A stretch of 28,092 nucleotides of DNA, taken from the NCBI GenBank assembly GCA_035605975.1, contig DATNGG010000160.1, positions 1 to 28,092 on the forward strand, in the 5' to 3' direction. The position numbers and the translations under genes were made by a program. This stretch comes from CAIKMD01 sp035605975. GTDB lineage: Bacteria; Pseudomonadota; Alphaproteobacteria; ATCC43930; CGMCC-115725. Position 1 is the first letter of the stretch, and each line of letters begins with the position of its first letter. Under the pieces are notes generated by a model. It was given only the letters and a program-made list of their open reading frames with translations. It was not told the origin of the DNA and made no database searches. Positions 9,001 to 15,895 of the stretch are shown here, one piece after another.

Positions 9001-9427
9001 GCGCCTTCGGCTCGGGCGCCGCCGCTCTCGGTTTGGTAGCCGGATGGTCTTGGGCAACGGGCCCGCGCGCGACGAGATCGATGGTCGCGATGCGGCCATT
9101 GACGGTCGCGGTCTTGAGCTCGACCGGGCGTTTCAGCTGCGCGACGATCGCCGTGCCGTCGGCCGACTGCCCGATCTGCGAGACATAGTCTTTGAGCTTC
9201 TTCGAAAGCGCCCCAAGCTGCGCCGTGAAAGGCCGGGCGAAATGGATCGTCAGCGTGTCGCCGTCGAGCTTTGCCTCGAAGGCGGCCGGCGCCGGCCATT
9301 CGACCGCGATGCGCGCATAGCCTTCGGCGTGCTCGCCCGCCCGCACCGCGACCGTTTCGGCGGCTGCAGCCGGCAAGACGGCGATGGCGCACAGCACCAT
9401 GCCGATGAGAGCCGCCCGAGCGCGCAT
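6098..9427 (-). CDS. Large secreted helical-repeat protein of the flagellar cluster
   Basis: This 1109-aa protein has a clear Sec signal peptide (RARAALIGMVLCAIAVLPAAAA, cleavage near residue 23). Residues 26-119 and 154-248 are two close copies of one ~95-residue beta-rich module (both contain RIAVEWP, FEAKLDGD, IVAQLKRPVELK and IDLVA). A third, diverged copy follows a Pro/Ala-rich linker (250-330) at about 331-420. The modules recall AMIN-type envelope domains. From about residue 500 to the end the sequence is Ala/Leu-rich and helical, in the manner of TPR or Sel1-like repeats. It is the last gene of the fliL-fliM-DUF6468-motE unit, four bases after the motE-like stop. It is probably periplasmic and linked to motor or flagellar assembly by context only. 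An 1187-codon frame on the opposite strand is a codon-bias shadow. Confidence 0.85.
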   Translation of the reverse strand: MRARAALIGMVLCAIAVLPAAAAETVAVRAGEHAEGYARIAVEWPAPAAFEAKLDGDTLTIHFARPFTAQLGALSKKLKDYVSQIGQSADGTAIVAQLKRPVELKTATVNGRIATIDLVARGPVAQDHPATKPRAAAPEPKAQAAEPEAAPEAVRVRGAEHREGFARIAVEWPSPVVFEAKLDGDRLTIHFSRPFKAPLAPLLRELDDYIAKVEQSPDGMAIVAQLKRPVELKPLSLNAKVAAIDLVALSKAAPARPAAKDEKAAERKPAPREVAPPPATGETRPPMAEPPKAAATVAPPSAAAAPAVSTPSASAAASAGAPLILTPSLVSPSERSASLRFDWPAPTEAAIYRRGGAVWIVFASKATLDLKAVLGAKPSLVQAIDQIKADGATALRLVTADGVNPSVRRAGNSWIVDLKAQAQAPDSPIVVDPRPSPPKPSVELHVHGAGLPLHLRDPILGDRLTIVPVGDVGRGIDATRDFVDFRLLPSVQGIVIRANSDDLIVETKSDAVDITRPRGLVLSTQNDRLLARSGPRRPRLFDFVAWRGPRGVAYVDRRSALDRAIAAAASGAKTRPRLDLAHFYFAHLFGPEALSVLAQIARDDPKSAAQPSFRALKGAACVLAEDEDCAAKELGSPDFDKEPELGLWRGATAARKADWPTAAREFLEGAGYLVFYPGRLRDRLALGAAEAMIETDRASSAGPLLDLVLKDGTDERDQAMALFLRGRVDHQLGQLQPALDLWTKVAAMSDRKARARALYAKAVALYAAQRASRPETIKALDALRFAWRGDAFEFTLLRRLGELKLEQSDTEGGLDALHLAAAYFPDYPAAKDVTKEAADAFIDLFTGKASDDMPPVKALALYDQFHDLVPAGAQHDAIVKKLVDRLVSVDLLDRAADLLGEQVKTHLQGLDKARAATQLALLRLMNHQPEEAIAALDIDVGAGLTPDLGRQRQELRARALLDLGRAADALAMLASDNSRDAYRLRADIYWHQRDWKNATKVFSLLAGEPPAKGPLDAETARLVLSWAAALTLEGDQKGLAKLRETFGPAMVGTTSADAFSIIADDNNAAAAAGGTPSEIASRVAQIGTLQNFMAAYKQRLASDKLSAIN

Positions 9428-9431
9428 CGGA

Positions 9432-10139
9432 TCAGGGATTGGGCGTCGGCGCGGCGGCCGGCACGGTGTCGTGCCGCTCGGCCAGCGCGGTGGTCACCGC
9501 CTTGGCGCGCCCCGGATCCATCGCCGCGAGAATGGGCGCGGTCTTCAGCTCCTTCATCCGCTTCAGCACGCTCAACAGGACCGGCATGCTGAGCTGGTCG
9601 AAAATTTGCGCCGCATCCTTGGGCTTCATCGCCTCGTAGATTTTCACGAGGCTTTGCAGCCGCGCATCCTCTTCGGCGTTGCGTTGGTGGACGTCGACGG
9701 CGATGCTCTTTTGCAGATCCTGGAGCTTGGCGATTTTCTCGTCGATGCGCTTCTCGGCAGCCTGCAGCACGACCTCGCGCTGGTCGAGTTCCGAGGCGCG
9801 TTGGTCGAGAGCGGCGCGGCGTTGCGAAAGCTGCTGCAGCACCCCGATCTCCGAGGGGCTGAGGGATTGCGGATCGACCGCGGCGGCGGGCGAAGATTTT
9901 CCCGTTGGCGGCGATTTCGCCGCGGGCTGCGCCGGCGTTGCGGCATTTTCCGGCTTCGGCGCCGGCTTCGACGGCAAGCTCGCTTGCTGCGGCGGCGCGG
10001 CCTGGGCGCGCGCCTCGGGCGCGACGGCGCCGCCATCAATAAGAAGATCGGCGGTCTTGAAGCCCAGCAGCATCGTCGCCGCGACGACCACGGCCGGCAG
10101 CAGGCGCAGGCGGAAGCCGAAGCGGCGCAAGCGCGTCAT
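9432..10139 (-). CDS. MotE-like protein with MgtE-N-type domain
   Basis: This 235-aa protein begins MTRLRRFGFRLRLLPAVVVAATMLLGF, an N-terminal signal or anchor helix (residues ~12-28). It continues with a Pro/Ala-rich spacer (40-95) and a long coiled coil (about 96-150). The C-terminal helical domain (about 160-222, MKPKDAAQIFDQL...VLKRMKELKTAPILAAMDPGRA) matches the MgtE intracellular-N / FliG-M-like pattern found in MotE proteins. MotE in rhizobia is a periplasmic chaperone for motor components, and a similar role is inferred here. The start at 10139 lies one base past the preceding gene's stop codon, showing tight coupling. Confidence 0.8.
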   Translation of the reverse strand: MTRLRRFGFRLRLLPAVVVAATMLLGFKTADLLIDGGAVAPEARAQAAPPQQASLPSKPAPKPENAATPAQPAAKSPPTGKSSPAAAVDPQSLSPSEIGVLQQLSQRRAALDQRASELDQREVVLQAAEKRIDEKIAKLQDLQKSIAVDVHQRNAEEDARLQSLVKIYEAMKPKDAAQIFDQLSMPVLLSVLKRMKELKTAPILAAMDPGRAKAVTTALAERHDTVPAAAPTPNP

Positions 10140-10140
10140 G

Positions 10141-10767
10141 CTAGCGCCGGCGTGCGAGCGCGCGCAGCAATTCCCGTTCGGCGCGCGATGCGATGGCGGG
10201 CGCCGGATCGGGCGCGAGAGGCACCGCCTCGAGGGGCTTTGGCGCGCGCCGCAGAATGGCCTCGAACGAGGTGGGACGCACCGGCGGGTTGGGCGACGCC
10301 GCCTGAGGCTGCGGTTGCGGCTGCGGTTGCGGCTTGGGCGGAACAACCGGCCGGCGGATCACGGGCTCGACGCGATGATCGTCGAGCGCTTCGGGCCTCG
10401 GCGCGGCAAGGCGCGGCTCGGGCCTCAAATCGGGTTTCGCGGCGTCTCGCCCGGCGCGGATTTGCGCCGCCAGCTTGTCGGCGACGCTACCGCCGCGCTC
10501 GATCATATAGGCGAGGTCGTCGCCCAGCGCGCGCCCTTCCTCGACCTTCTTGTCGAGCCGCTTGCCGAGCTCGTCGGCCGCAAGCCGCAACCCCGCGACC
10601 GCGCTTTCGGCGCGCTGCGAGGAAACGGCGAGCTCGCGGATCACCTTTTCGAACTTGTCGCGATCGCTGCGCACGGCGGTAAGCCGGCGGTTGAGCACCG
10701 CCGCATAGCCGATGGTTGCGATCAGAAGCACGGCGACGACGAGGTCGGCCCCGAGGCTCAGCATCAT
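10141..10767 (-). CDS. DUF6468-like membrane-anchored protein downstream of fliM
   Basis: This 208-aa protein starts MMLSLGADLVVAVLLIATIGYAAVLNRRL, a single N-terminal transmembrane helix (residues ~5-25). A coiled-coil cytoplasmic stretch follows (residues 30-108), then a Pro-rich tail containing a (Pro-Gln)5 run encoded by a 12-bp tandem repeat near 10311-10332. Its place between fliM and a motE-like gene is typical of DUF6468 proteins in Rhodospirillales-type flagellar loci. Their exact role is not established, and the family assignment is from memory of context and layout. The ATG overlaps the fliM TGA (ATGA), so translation is coupled. Confidence 0.7.
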   Translation of the reverse strand: MMLSLGADLVVAVLLIATIGYAAVLNRRLTAVRSDRDKFEKVIRELAVSSQRAESAVAGLRLAADELGKRLDKKVEEGRALGDDLAYMIERGGSVADKLAAQIRAGRDAAKPDLRPEPRLAAPRPEALDDHRVEPVIRRPVVPPKPQPQPQPQPQAASPNPPVRPTSFEAILRRAPKPLEAVPLAPDPAPAIASRAERELLRALARRR

Positions 10768-11852
10768 GTATTCCCCCGCTCGCGATCGATCCGCTCGCTG
10801 ATCTGCACCGCGATGTTGCCAGAGCGGCGGCCCATCTTGCCGGTGAACATCGGCAGATCGCCGCACATCAAACGGATATCGGCGTCGAGTCCGACGGTCA
10901 GCGGAATCCGCGTGCCGACTTCGAGGTTCAGCACCTCGCGCAGCGGCATCGCCACGGTGTCGAGCACCGCTTGGATCGGCACCCGCGTATTCCAGAGCTG
11001 GCCGGCAAGATGCGCCTCCCAGATGGCGTCGCGGCCGAATTTCTCGCCGAGAAAGCCTTGCAGCAGGATTTCGCGCACCGGCTCGAGCGTCGCATAAGGC
11101 AACAGGATTTCGAGCCGGCCGCCGCGATCTTCCATATCGACCCGGAGCCGCGCCAGCACGGCGGCATTGGCCGGCCGGCCGATGGTCGCAAAGCGAGGAT
11201 TGGTCTCGAGGCGCTCGAAGCGGAAGGTGACCGGCGTCAGCGGATCGAACGCACCCGAGAGGTCCGACAGCACCACCGAGACGAGGCGCTCGACGAGATT
11301 GCGCTCGATCGTCGTGTAGGGACGGCCCTCGATGCGCATCGCCGCCGTGCCGCGCCGTCCGCCGAGGAGCACGTCGACGATCGAATAGATCAGCGCGCTG
11401 TCGATGGTAAGGAGCCCGTAATTGTCCCATTGCTCGGCGCGGAAGACAGTGAGCATCGCCGGCAGCGGAATGGAATTGAGATAGTCGCCGAAGCGGATCG
11501 AGGTGATGTTGTCGATCGAGACCTCGACATTGTCGGACGTGAAGTTCCGCAGCGAGGTCGACATCATGCGAACGAGGCGGTCGAACACCACCTCGAGCAT
11601 CGGCAGCCGCTCATAAGAGACGAGCGCCGAATCGACGATCGCGCGGATGCCCGAGCGCTCCGATCCCTGCGCGTCATCATCGCCGAAGCCCAAGAGGCTG
11701 TCGATTTCGTTCTGGTTCAGCACGCGGCTCGGGCCGGAAACCTCTTCCTCGGCGGCCGGCGCCGCGGCGGCCTCGGCCGGCGCGTCGCCCGAGGCCGCCG
11801 CCCATTCGGCCGCCATCTTCTCTTGATCGGCTTTGTCCTGATCGGCTGCCAT
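10764..11852 (-). CDS. fliM: Flagellar motor switch protein FliM
   Basis: This 362-aa C-ring protein has the CheY-P-binding motif LNQNEIDSLLGF at residues 45-56, preceded by an unusually long Ala/Glu-rich extension of about 42 residues (E. coli FliM places the motif near residue 5). The middle CheC-like domain (about 75-260) includes FGDYLNSIPLPAMLTVFRAEQW and LLGGRRG. The C-terminal SpoA/FliN-like domain (about 285-355) ends in GNIAVQISERI. FliM binds FliG and FliN and sets the direction of rotation. It is the second gene after fliL (13-bp gap) and overlaps the next gene by four bases. Met13 is a possible later start. Confidence 0.97.
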   Translation of the reverse strand: MAADQDKADQEKMAAEWAAASGDAPAEAAAAPAAEEEVSGPSRVLNQNEIDSLLGFGDDDAQGSERSGIRAIVDSALVSYERLPMLEVVFDRLVRMMSTSLRNFTSDNVEVSIDNITSIRFGDYLNSIPLPAMLTVFRAEQWDNYGLLTIDSALIYSIVDVLLGGRRGTAAMRIEGRPYTTIERNLVERLVSVVLSDLSGAFDPLTPVTFRFERLETNPRFATIGRPANAAVLARLRVDMEDRGGRLEILLPYATLEPVREILLQGFLGEKFGRDAIWEAHLAGQLWNTRVPIQAVLDTVAMPLREVLNLEVGTRIPLTVGLDADIRLMCGDLPMFTGKMGRRSGNIAVQISERIDRERGNT

Positions 11853-11865
11853 GATGCGCCTGGCC

Positions 11866-12396
11866 CTACTGGACCAGCATTTCCTTGAACAGCACGTCGG
11901 TCACCTTGACCGGCGCGACGGCGGCGTTGACGCGGGCGAGCAGTTCCTCGCGCAGCCGGTAGATACCGTCCGAGCCGCGCAGATCCTCGACCCGCAACTC
12001 GCGCAGATAGATCTGAAAATTGTCGATGATGCGGGGCATCATCGCGGAAATTCGCACCGTGTCTTCTTGCTTCTCGAGCTGCAGGCTGACCGAGAGCTTC
12101 AGGAAGTTCGGCTTGCGGTTGCCCGCCGTATTGAGGTTGACGAGGAAATCCGGCAGATCGAAGAACACCAGCGGCTTCGGCGGCGGCGCTTCGGCCGCCG
12201 CTTCCTTGTGGTGCGTGAAGCGATCGAGCATGCCGGTGAAATAGAGTCCGGCGCTCGCCAAGAGCAGCACGCCGATGCCGGCACCCGCGAAAATCGCGAG
12301 CTTCTTCTTGCTCGATTTCGGCGTCGCCGCCTCGGCCGGCGGGGCTTCCCCGTCGATTTCGGTTTCGAGCTTCTCATCGACGGTGGTTTCGGCCAT
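11866..12396 (-). CDS. fliL: Flagellar basal body-associated protein FliL
   Basis: This 176-aa inner-membrane protein has an acidic cytoplasmic N-terminus, one transmembrane helix (residues ~33-56, KLAIFAGAGIGVLLLASAGLYF), then the periplasmic FliL domain (FFDLPDFLVNLNT, FLKLSVSLQL, MMPRIIDNFQIYLRELRVEDLRGSDGIYRLREELL). FliL associates with the stator and basal body and supports torque. The ATG at 12396 is preferred over an in-frame TTG six codons upstream; neither has a strong Shine-Dalgarno. It is the first gene of the minus-strand unit and is divergent from flgF. Confidence 0.95.
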   Translation of the reverse strand: MAETTVDEKLETEIDGEAPPAEAATPKSSKKKLAIFAGAGIGVLLLASAGLYFTGMLDRFTHHKEAAAEAPPPKPLVFFDLPDFLVNLNTAGNRKPNFLKLSVSLQLEKQEDTVRISAMMPRIIDNFQIYLRELRVEDLRGSDGIYRLREELLARVNAAVAPVKVTDVLFKEMLVQ

Positions 12397-12458
12397 GACT
12401 TCGCGAACAATCAATGTGAGGACGGCGCGGCGAATCTGGCGCGGAGGATAGGGAGTTT

Positions 12459-12466
12459 ATCGTTAA
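12459..12466 (-). promoter_or_regulatory. CtrA half-site-like TTAACGAT upstream of fliL
   Basis: The minus strand reads TTAACGAT, 7/8 to the CtrA half-site TTAACCAT, in an AT-rich island about 63 bp upstream of the fliL ATG. No -10 of standard form was found at a fixed distance. Class II flagellar promoters in Caulobacter are CtrA-driven, so a similar control is suggested. Confidence 0.35.
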
Positions 12467-12491
12467 TAACTGGTTGAGCCGGGCCGACGAG

Positions 12492-12522
12492 CCGGCAGAA
12501 TTTTCCCGGCAAAGCCTGCCAA
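12492..12522 (+). promoter_or_regulatory. Paired FlbD (ftr)-like sites upstream of flgF
   Basis: Two GGCA-N5-TGCC-type sites are seen. 12492-12508 is the weaker one (CCGGCA..TTCCCG). 12506-12522 is CCGGCAAAGCCTGCCAA. Their centres lie about 109 and 95 bp upstream of the predicted sigma-54 start (~12609), the usual place for a bacterial enhancer-binding protein. They resemble the better palindromes upstream of flgI and could also act on the divergent fliL promoter. Confidence 0.5.
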
Positions 12523-12581
12523 ACGCCGCCAGGCGGGTGCCGCCCGCGCGCCGGAAAGCCCGGAAATCCGCCGCTTGGCAC

Positions 12582-12598
12582 TTGGCACGCGCCATGCA
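12582..12598 (+). promoter_or_regulatory. Sigma-54 (RpoN) promoter of flgF
   Basis: TTGGCACGCGCCATGCA matches the -24/-12 consensus YTGGCACG-N4-TTGCW at nearly every fixed position. GG is at 12584-12585 and GC at 12596-12597, exactly 12 bp apart. The start point would be near 12609, about 24 nt before the flgF ATG. A TTGGCAC direct repeat precedes it (12575-12581). Confidence 0.8.
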
Positions 12599-12612
12599 CC
12601 GGTTGCGCCGGA

Positions 12613-12620
12613 TTAACCAA
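12613..12620 (+). promoter_or_regulatory. TTAACCAA motif in the flgF leader (CtrA half-site-like)
   Basis: A 7/8 match to TTAACCAT lies a few bases after the predicted sigma-54 start point. A protein bound here could repress flgF. Chance occurrence cannot be excluded for one half-site. Confidence 0.25.
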
Positions 12621-12632
12621 ACAGCGCAGCCC

Positions 12633-13352
12633 ATGGATACGACCACCTATATCGCTCTCTCCGGCGAAGCCGCCCGCGAACAGCAGATGGCGGTGCTGGC
12701 GAACAACATCGCCAACATGTCGACGCCCGGCTTCAAAGGCGAGCGGATGCTGTTCTCGGAATATCTCGCCAATGCGGCGGGCGGCAGCCAGATCGCCTAT
12801 GTCACCCAGGCGGGCAACAATCACGACATGAGCGAGGGGCCGCTGAAGCAGACCGGCAATCCGCTCGACATCGCCTTGAACGGCGCAGGCTGGCTCGCGG
12901 TCACCACGCCCAACGGCACGGAATATACTCGCAGCGGCCATTTCCAGCTCGATCCGCAAGGCGAGATCATCACGTCGAGCGGCTATCAGCTGCAGAACGA
13001 CACCGGTGCTCCCATCGTCGTGCCGGCGGATGCGGGACCGGTCACCATCGGTGCCGACGGGACGGTTGCCACCGCCGACGGCACGATCGGCCATATCCCG
13101 GTTGTGGATTTCGCCAATCCGCAGCTCATGGTCGCGCAGGCGAACGGGCTCTACGACACCACCGAGACGCCGCAGCCGGTCAAGACCACCACGATCGCCC
13201 AAGGCGCCATTGAGGATTCGAATGTCCAGCCGATCCTCGCGATGACCCAGCTTTTGAACGCCGCCAATGAGCTCAAGGCCGCCAAGACGTTCTCCGACGC
13301 CGAGAACGACCGGCTCAAAACCGCCATCGAGCAACTCGGCAAGACGGTTTAA
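12633..13352 (+). CDS. flgF: Flagellar basal-body rod protein FlgF
   Basis: This 239-aa proximal rod protein has the N-terminal Flg_bb_rod motif MAVLANNIANMSTPGFKGER and a C-terminal heptad-type helix ending NELKAAKTFSDAENDRLKTAIEQLGK. It is paralogous to FlgG, the next gene, and follows family length. It is exported by the flagellar type III apparatus and has no cleaved signal. The ATG at 12633 starts the homologous region (MDTTTYIALSGEAAREQQ). The Shine-Dalgarno is poor. It is first in a plus-strand unit flgF-flgG-flgA-flgH under the sigma-54 promoter. Confidence 0.95.
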   Translation: MDTTTYIALSGEAAREQQMAVLANNIANMSTPGFKGERMLFSEYLANAAGGSQIAYVTQAGNNHDMSEGPLKQTGNPLDIALNGAGWLAVTTPNGTEYTRSGHFQLDPQGEIITSSGYQLQNDTGAPIVVPADAGPVTIGADGTVATADGTIGHIPVVDFANPQLMVAQANGLYDTTETPQPVKTTTIAQGAIEDSNVQPILAMTQLLNAANELKAAKTFSDAENDRLKTAIEQLGKTV

Positions 13353-13367
13353 GGAAAGGTATCTCTT

Positions 13368-14153
13368 ATGCGCTCGCTCTCCATCGCCGCCACCGGCATG
13401 CTCGCGCAGCAGCTCAATGTCGAAGTCATCTCGAACAACATCGCCAACCTCAACACCACCGCGTTCAAGGCGCAGCGTGCCGAGTTCCAGGACCTGCTTT
13501 ACCAGAACGAGCGCAATGTCGGCGTCAATTCGTCGGACAGCGGCACGATCGTTCCGGTCGGCGTGCAGATCGGCAGCGGCGTCAAGGCCGCCGCCGTCTA
13601 CCGGCTCGGAACCCAGGGCAATCTCGTCAACACCAACAACGCGCTCGATCTCGCGATCCAGGGCCGCGGCTTCTTTCAGATCGAGATGCCGGACGGCACG
13701 ACGGCTTATACGCGCGCGGGATCGCTGCAGCTCAGCGCGACGGGCGAAATCGTCACGGCCGACGGCTATGTCGTGCAGCCCGGCATCACCATCCCGCAGA
13801 ACACCACCAACGTCTCGGTCAATCCCGCCGGCCAGGTGATGGCACAGGTGGCGGGCCAGACGCAGCCGCAGCTCGTCGGGCAGTTCCAGCTTGCAAATTT
13901 CCCCAATGAGGCGGGGCTTGCGGCGCAGGGCAGCAATCTTTTGACCGAAACCCCCGCCTCCGGCTCGCCGGTGGTCGGCAATCCCGGCTCGACCGCCTTC
14001 GGCACGATCCAGCAAGGCTTTCTCGAGACCTCGAACGTCAACATCGTCTCGCAGATCACCGATCTCATCTCGGCGCAGCGCGCTTATGAGATGAATTCGA
14101 AGGTCATCCAGACCTCCGACCAGATGATGTCGACGCTGAGCCAGATCCAATAG
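13368..14153 (+). CDS. flgG: Flagellar basal-body distal rod protein FlgG
   Basis: This 261-aa protein of standard length begins MRSLSIAATGMLAQQLNVEV, with the rod motif SNNIANLNTTAFKAQRAEFQDLLY. The C-terminal domain ends with the family signature QRAYEMNSKVIQTSDQMMSTLSQI. It builds the distal rod that crosses the P and L rings. It follows flgF by 15 bp with AAGGAAAGG as ribosome binding site. Confidence 0.98.
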   Translation: MRSLSIAATGMLAQQLNVEVISNNIANLNTTAFKAQRAEFQDLLYQNERNVGVNSSDSGTIVPVGVQIGSGVKAAAVYRLGTQGNLVNTNNALDLAIQGRGFFQIEMPDGTTAYTRAGSLQLSATGEIVTADGYVVQPGITIPQNTTNVSVNPAGQVMAQVAGQTQPQLVGQFQLANFPNEAGLAAQGSNLLTETPASGSPVVGNPGSTAFGTIQQGFLETSNVNIVSQITDLISAQRAYEMNSKVIQTSDQMMSTLSQIQ

Positions 14154-14160
14154 GGCTGTG

Positions 14161-15108
14161 ATGAGCAAGCTTCTCGCCGCCCTCTTCGCCGTTGCGATCG
14201 CGCTCTCGATGGGCGCCGCGCACGCCGCCGTAACCTTGAAGCCCGAGGTTGCCGTCACCGGCAGCGTCGTGCATTTGGGCGATCTCTTCGCCGATGCCGG
14301 CGCCGAGGCACGCGATCCGGTTGCCGCTGCGCCGGCGCTCGGCATGCGGGCGACCTACTCGGCGGCGTGGCTGCGCGCCGTCGCGAGCGAGCATCATCTT
14401 GCCTGGAGCCCGGCCTCGGATTTCGATCAGGCTTCGGTCACACGCGCCAGCCGCGCGATCGACGCCGACACGATCGCGCATCGCCTGCTCGAGGCGATGG
14501 CGGGATCGGCCGCCGGCGGCAATGCCGAGATCAAGCTCGACAATCCCGCTGCACGGCTGCTCATTCCCGCGGAAGCTGGCGACGCGCTGGCAGTCGATGG
14601 GCTGACCCTCGATCCGCGCAGCGGCCGCTTCTCGGCCTTTGTTTCGGCGCCGCCGGGGGCACCCGATGCGCAGCGCCTGCGTGTTTCGGGGCGCCTCGTC
14701 GTCGACATCAGCGTCGCGGTGCCGAGCCGGGCCGTCGCGATGAACGACGTCCTCACTGCCGCGGACGTCACGACGATCACGCTGCCGCGCAGCCGTCTTG
14801 CGTCCGACACGCTTACCGAGGCGAGCCAGCTGATCGGCAAGAGCGCCGTGCATGTGCTGCGCCCCGATCAGCCGGTGCGTGCCGGCGACGTGCAGGCGCC
14901 GCTCCTCGTGCGCAAGGGCGATCTCGTCACCATCGCTTTGCGCACGCCCAACATGGAATTGACCGCCCAGGGCAAGGCGCTCGAGGATGGCGCCGCCGGG
15001 GCGAACATTCGCGTGACCAACACGCAATCGAAGCGCGTCATCGACGTCACGGTCGATGGGCCCGGCCTGGTCCGCGCCGGCCTTTTGGCGAAGCTCGCGG
15101 CGCGGTGA
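14161..15108 (+). CDS. flgA: Flagellar P-ring assembly chaperone FlgA
   Basis: This 315-aa protein has a Sec signal peptide (MSKLLAALFAVAIALSMGAAHAA). The N-terminal part (VTLKPEVAVTGSVVHLGDLFADAG) matches alphaproteobacterial FlgA. A SAF/ChapFlgA region follows at about residues 195-312 (VPSRAVAMNDVLTAADVTTITLP, ...LRPDQPVRAGDVQAPLLVRKGDLVTIAL, ...ANIRVTNTQSKRVIDVTV). It helps FlgI polymerise into the periplasmic P ring. The ATG at 14161 is preferred over the adjacent GTG at 14158. It is seven bases from flgG, and its TGA is part of the flgH ribosome-binding region. Confidence 0.95.
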   Translation: MSKLLAALFAVAIALSMGAAHAAVTLKPEVAVTGSVVHLGDLFADAGAEARDPVAAAPALGMRATYSAAWLRAVASEHHLAWSPASDFDQASVTRASRAIDADTIAHRLLEAMAGSAAGGNAEIKLDNPAARLLIPAEAGDALAVDGLTLDPRSGRFSAFVSAPPGAPDAQRLRVSGRLVVDISVAVPSRAVAMNDVLTAADVTTITLPRSRLASDTLTEASQLIGKSAVHVLRPDQPVRAGDVQAPLLVRKGDLVTIALRTPNMELTAQGKALEDGAAGANIRVTNTQSKRVIDVTVDGPGLVRAGLLAKLAAR

Positions 15109-15118
15109 GGAGACGATG

Positions 15119-15874
15119 ATGAACGCGACCCATCCCTGGAAGCGGATCGCCGCGACCGCGCTCGCCGCGTCTATGCTCGCGGGCTGCAACGCCTTTACCC
15201 GCATCAGCCAGATTGGCGAAACCCCGCCGATGACGACGATCCAGGACCCGAAGACCCAGCCGGGCTACCAGCCGGTCTCGCTGCCGATGCCGACGCCGAT
15301 CGTTGGCGAGCGCCAGCCCAATTCGCTGTGGAAGGCGGGATCGCGCGCCTTCTTTAAGGACCAGCGCGCCGCCCAGGTCGGCGACATCCTGACCGTGCTC
15401 GTCAGCTTCGACGACAAGGCGCAACTCAACAACGAGACCCAGACGCAGCGCACGACCAACGAGCAGGACACGATGCCCAATGTCATGGGCTTCGAAGGCC
15501 AAATCCAGAAGATCCTGCCGCACGGCGCCAATCCGGCGAGCCTCATCAACGTGACCGGGAGCACCAACAACGACGGCAAGGCGCTGATCAATCGCGAGGA
15601 GAAGATCACGCTCGAAGTCGCCGCGCTGGTGACGCAAGTCCTGCCGAACGGCAATCTCGTCGTCCAAGGCCACCAGGAAATCCGCGTCAATTACGAGGTC
15701 CGCGATCTCCAGATCGCCGGCGTGCTGCGGCCGCAAGATATCAGCTCGACCAACACCGTCCAGCTCGACAAGCTCGCCGAGGCGCGCGTCTCCTATGGCG
15801 GCCGCGGCCAGCTCACCAACAATCAGCAGCCGCGCTACGGCCAGCAGCTTCTCGATATCGTCGCGCCGTTCTGA
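15119..15874 (+). CDS. flgH: Flagellar L-ring lipoprotein FlgH
   Basis: This 251-aa outer-membrane lipoprotein has the lipobox LAGC (lipidated Cys near residue 22). The FlgH core is plain: NSLWKAGSRAFFKDQRAAQVGDILTVLV, GNLVVQGHQEIRVNYEVRDLQIAGVLRPQDI, and the terminal YGGRGQ...PRYGQQLLDIVAPF. It forms the L ring around the rod. Two in-frame ATGs exist (15116 and 15119); 15119 has the better spacing from AGGAG at 15108-15112. It is the last gene of the flgF unit and converges on the next gene with a 21-bp gap. Confidence 0.97.
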   Translation: MNATHPWKRIAATALAASMLAGCNAFTRISQIGETPPMTTIQDPKTQPGYQPVSLPMPTPIVGERQPNSLWKAGSRAFFKDQRAAQVGDILTVLVSFDDKAQLNNETQTQRTTNEQDTMPNVMGFEGQIQKILPHGANPASLINVTGSTNNDGKALINREEKITLEVAALVTQVLPNGNLVVQGHQEIRVNYEVRDLQIAGVLRPQDISSTNTVQLDKLAEARVSYGGRGQLTNNQQPRYGQQLLDIVAPF

Positions 15875-15895
15875 TCCGGCGCGGCGAAGGACCGC

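Noticed and set aside
6029..9592. 1187-codon open frame on the plus strand opposite the large secreted protein
   Set aside because: It is Arg-rich, has no recognisable domain, and mirrors the GC-biased third positions of the minus-strand gene, which has a signal peptide, repeated modules and operon spacing.
12411..14345. 644-codon minus-strand frame across flgF and flgG
   Set aside because: It lies antisense to two certain flagellar genes and covers their promoter; composition is that of a shadow frame.
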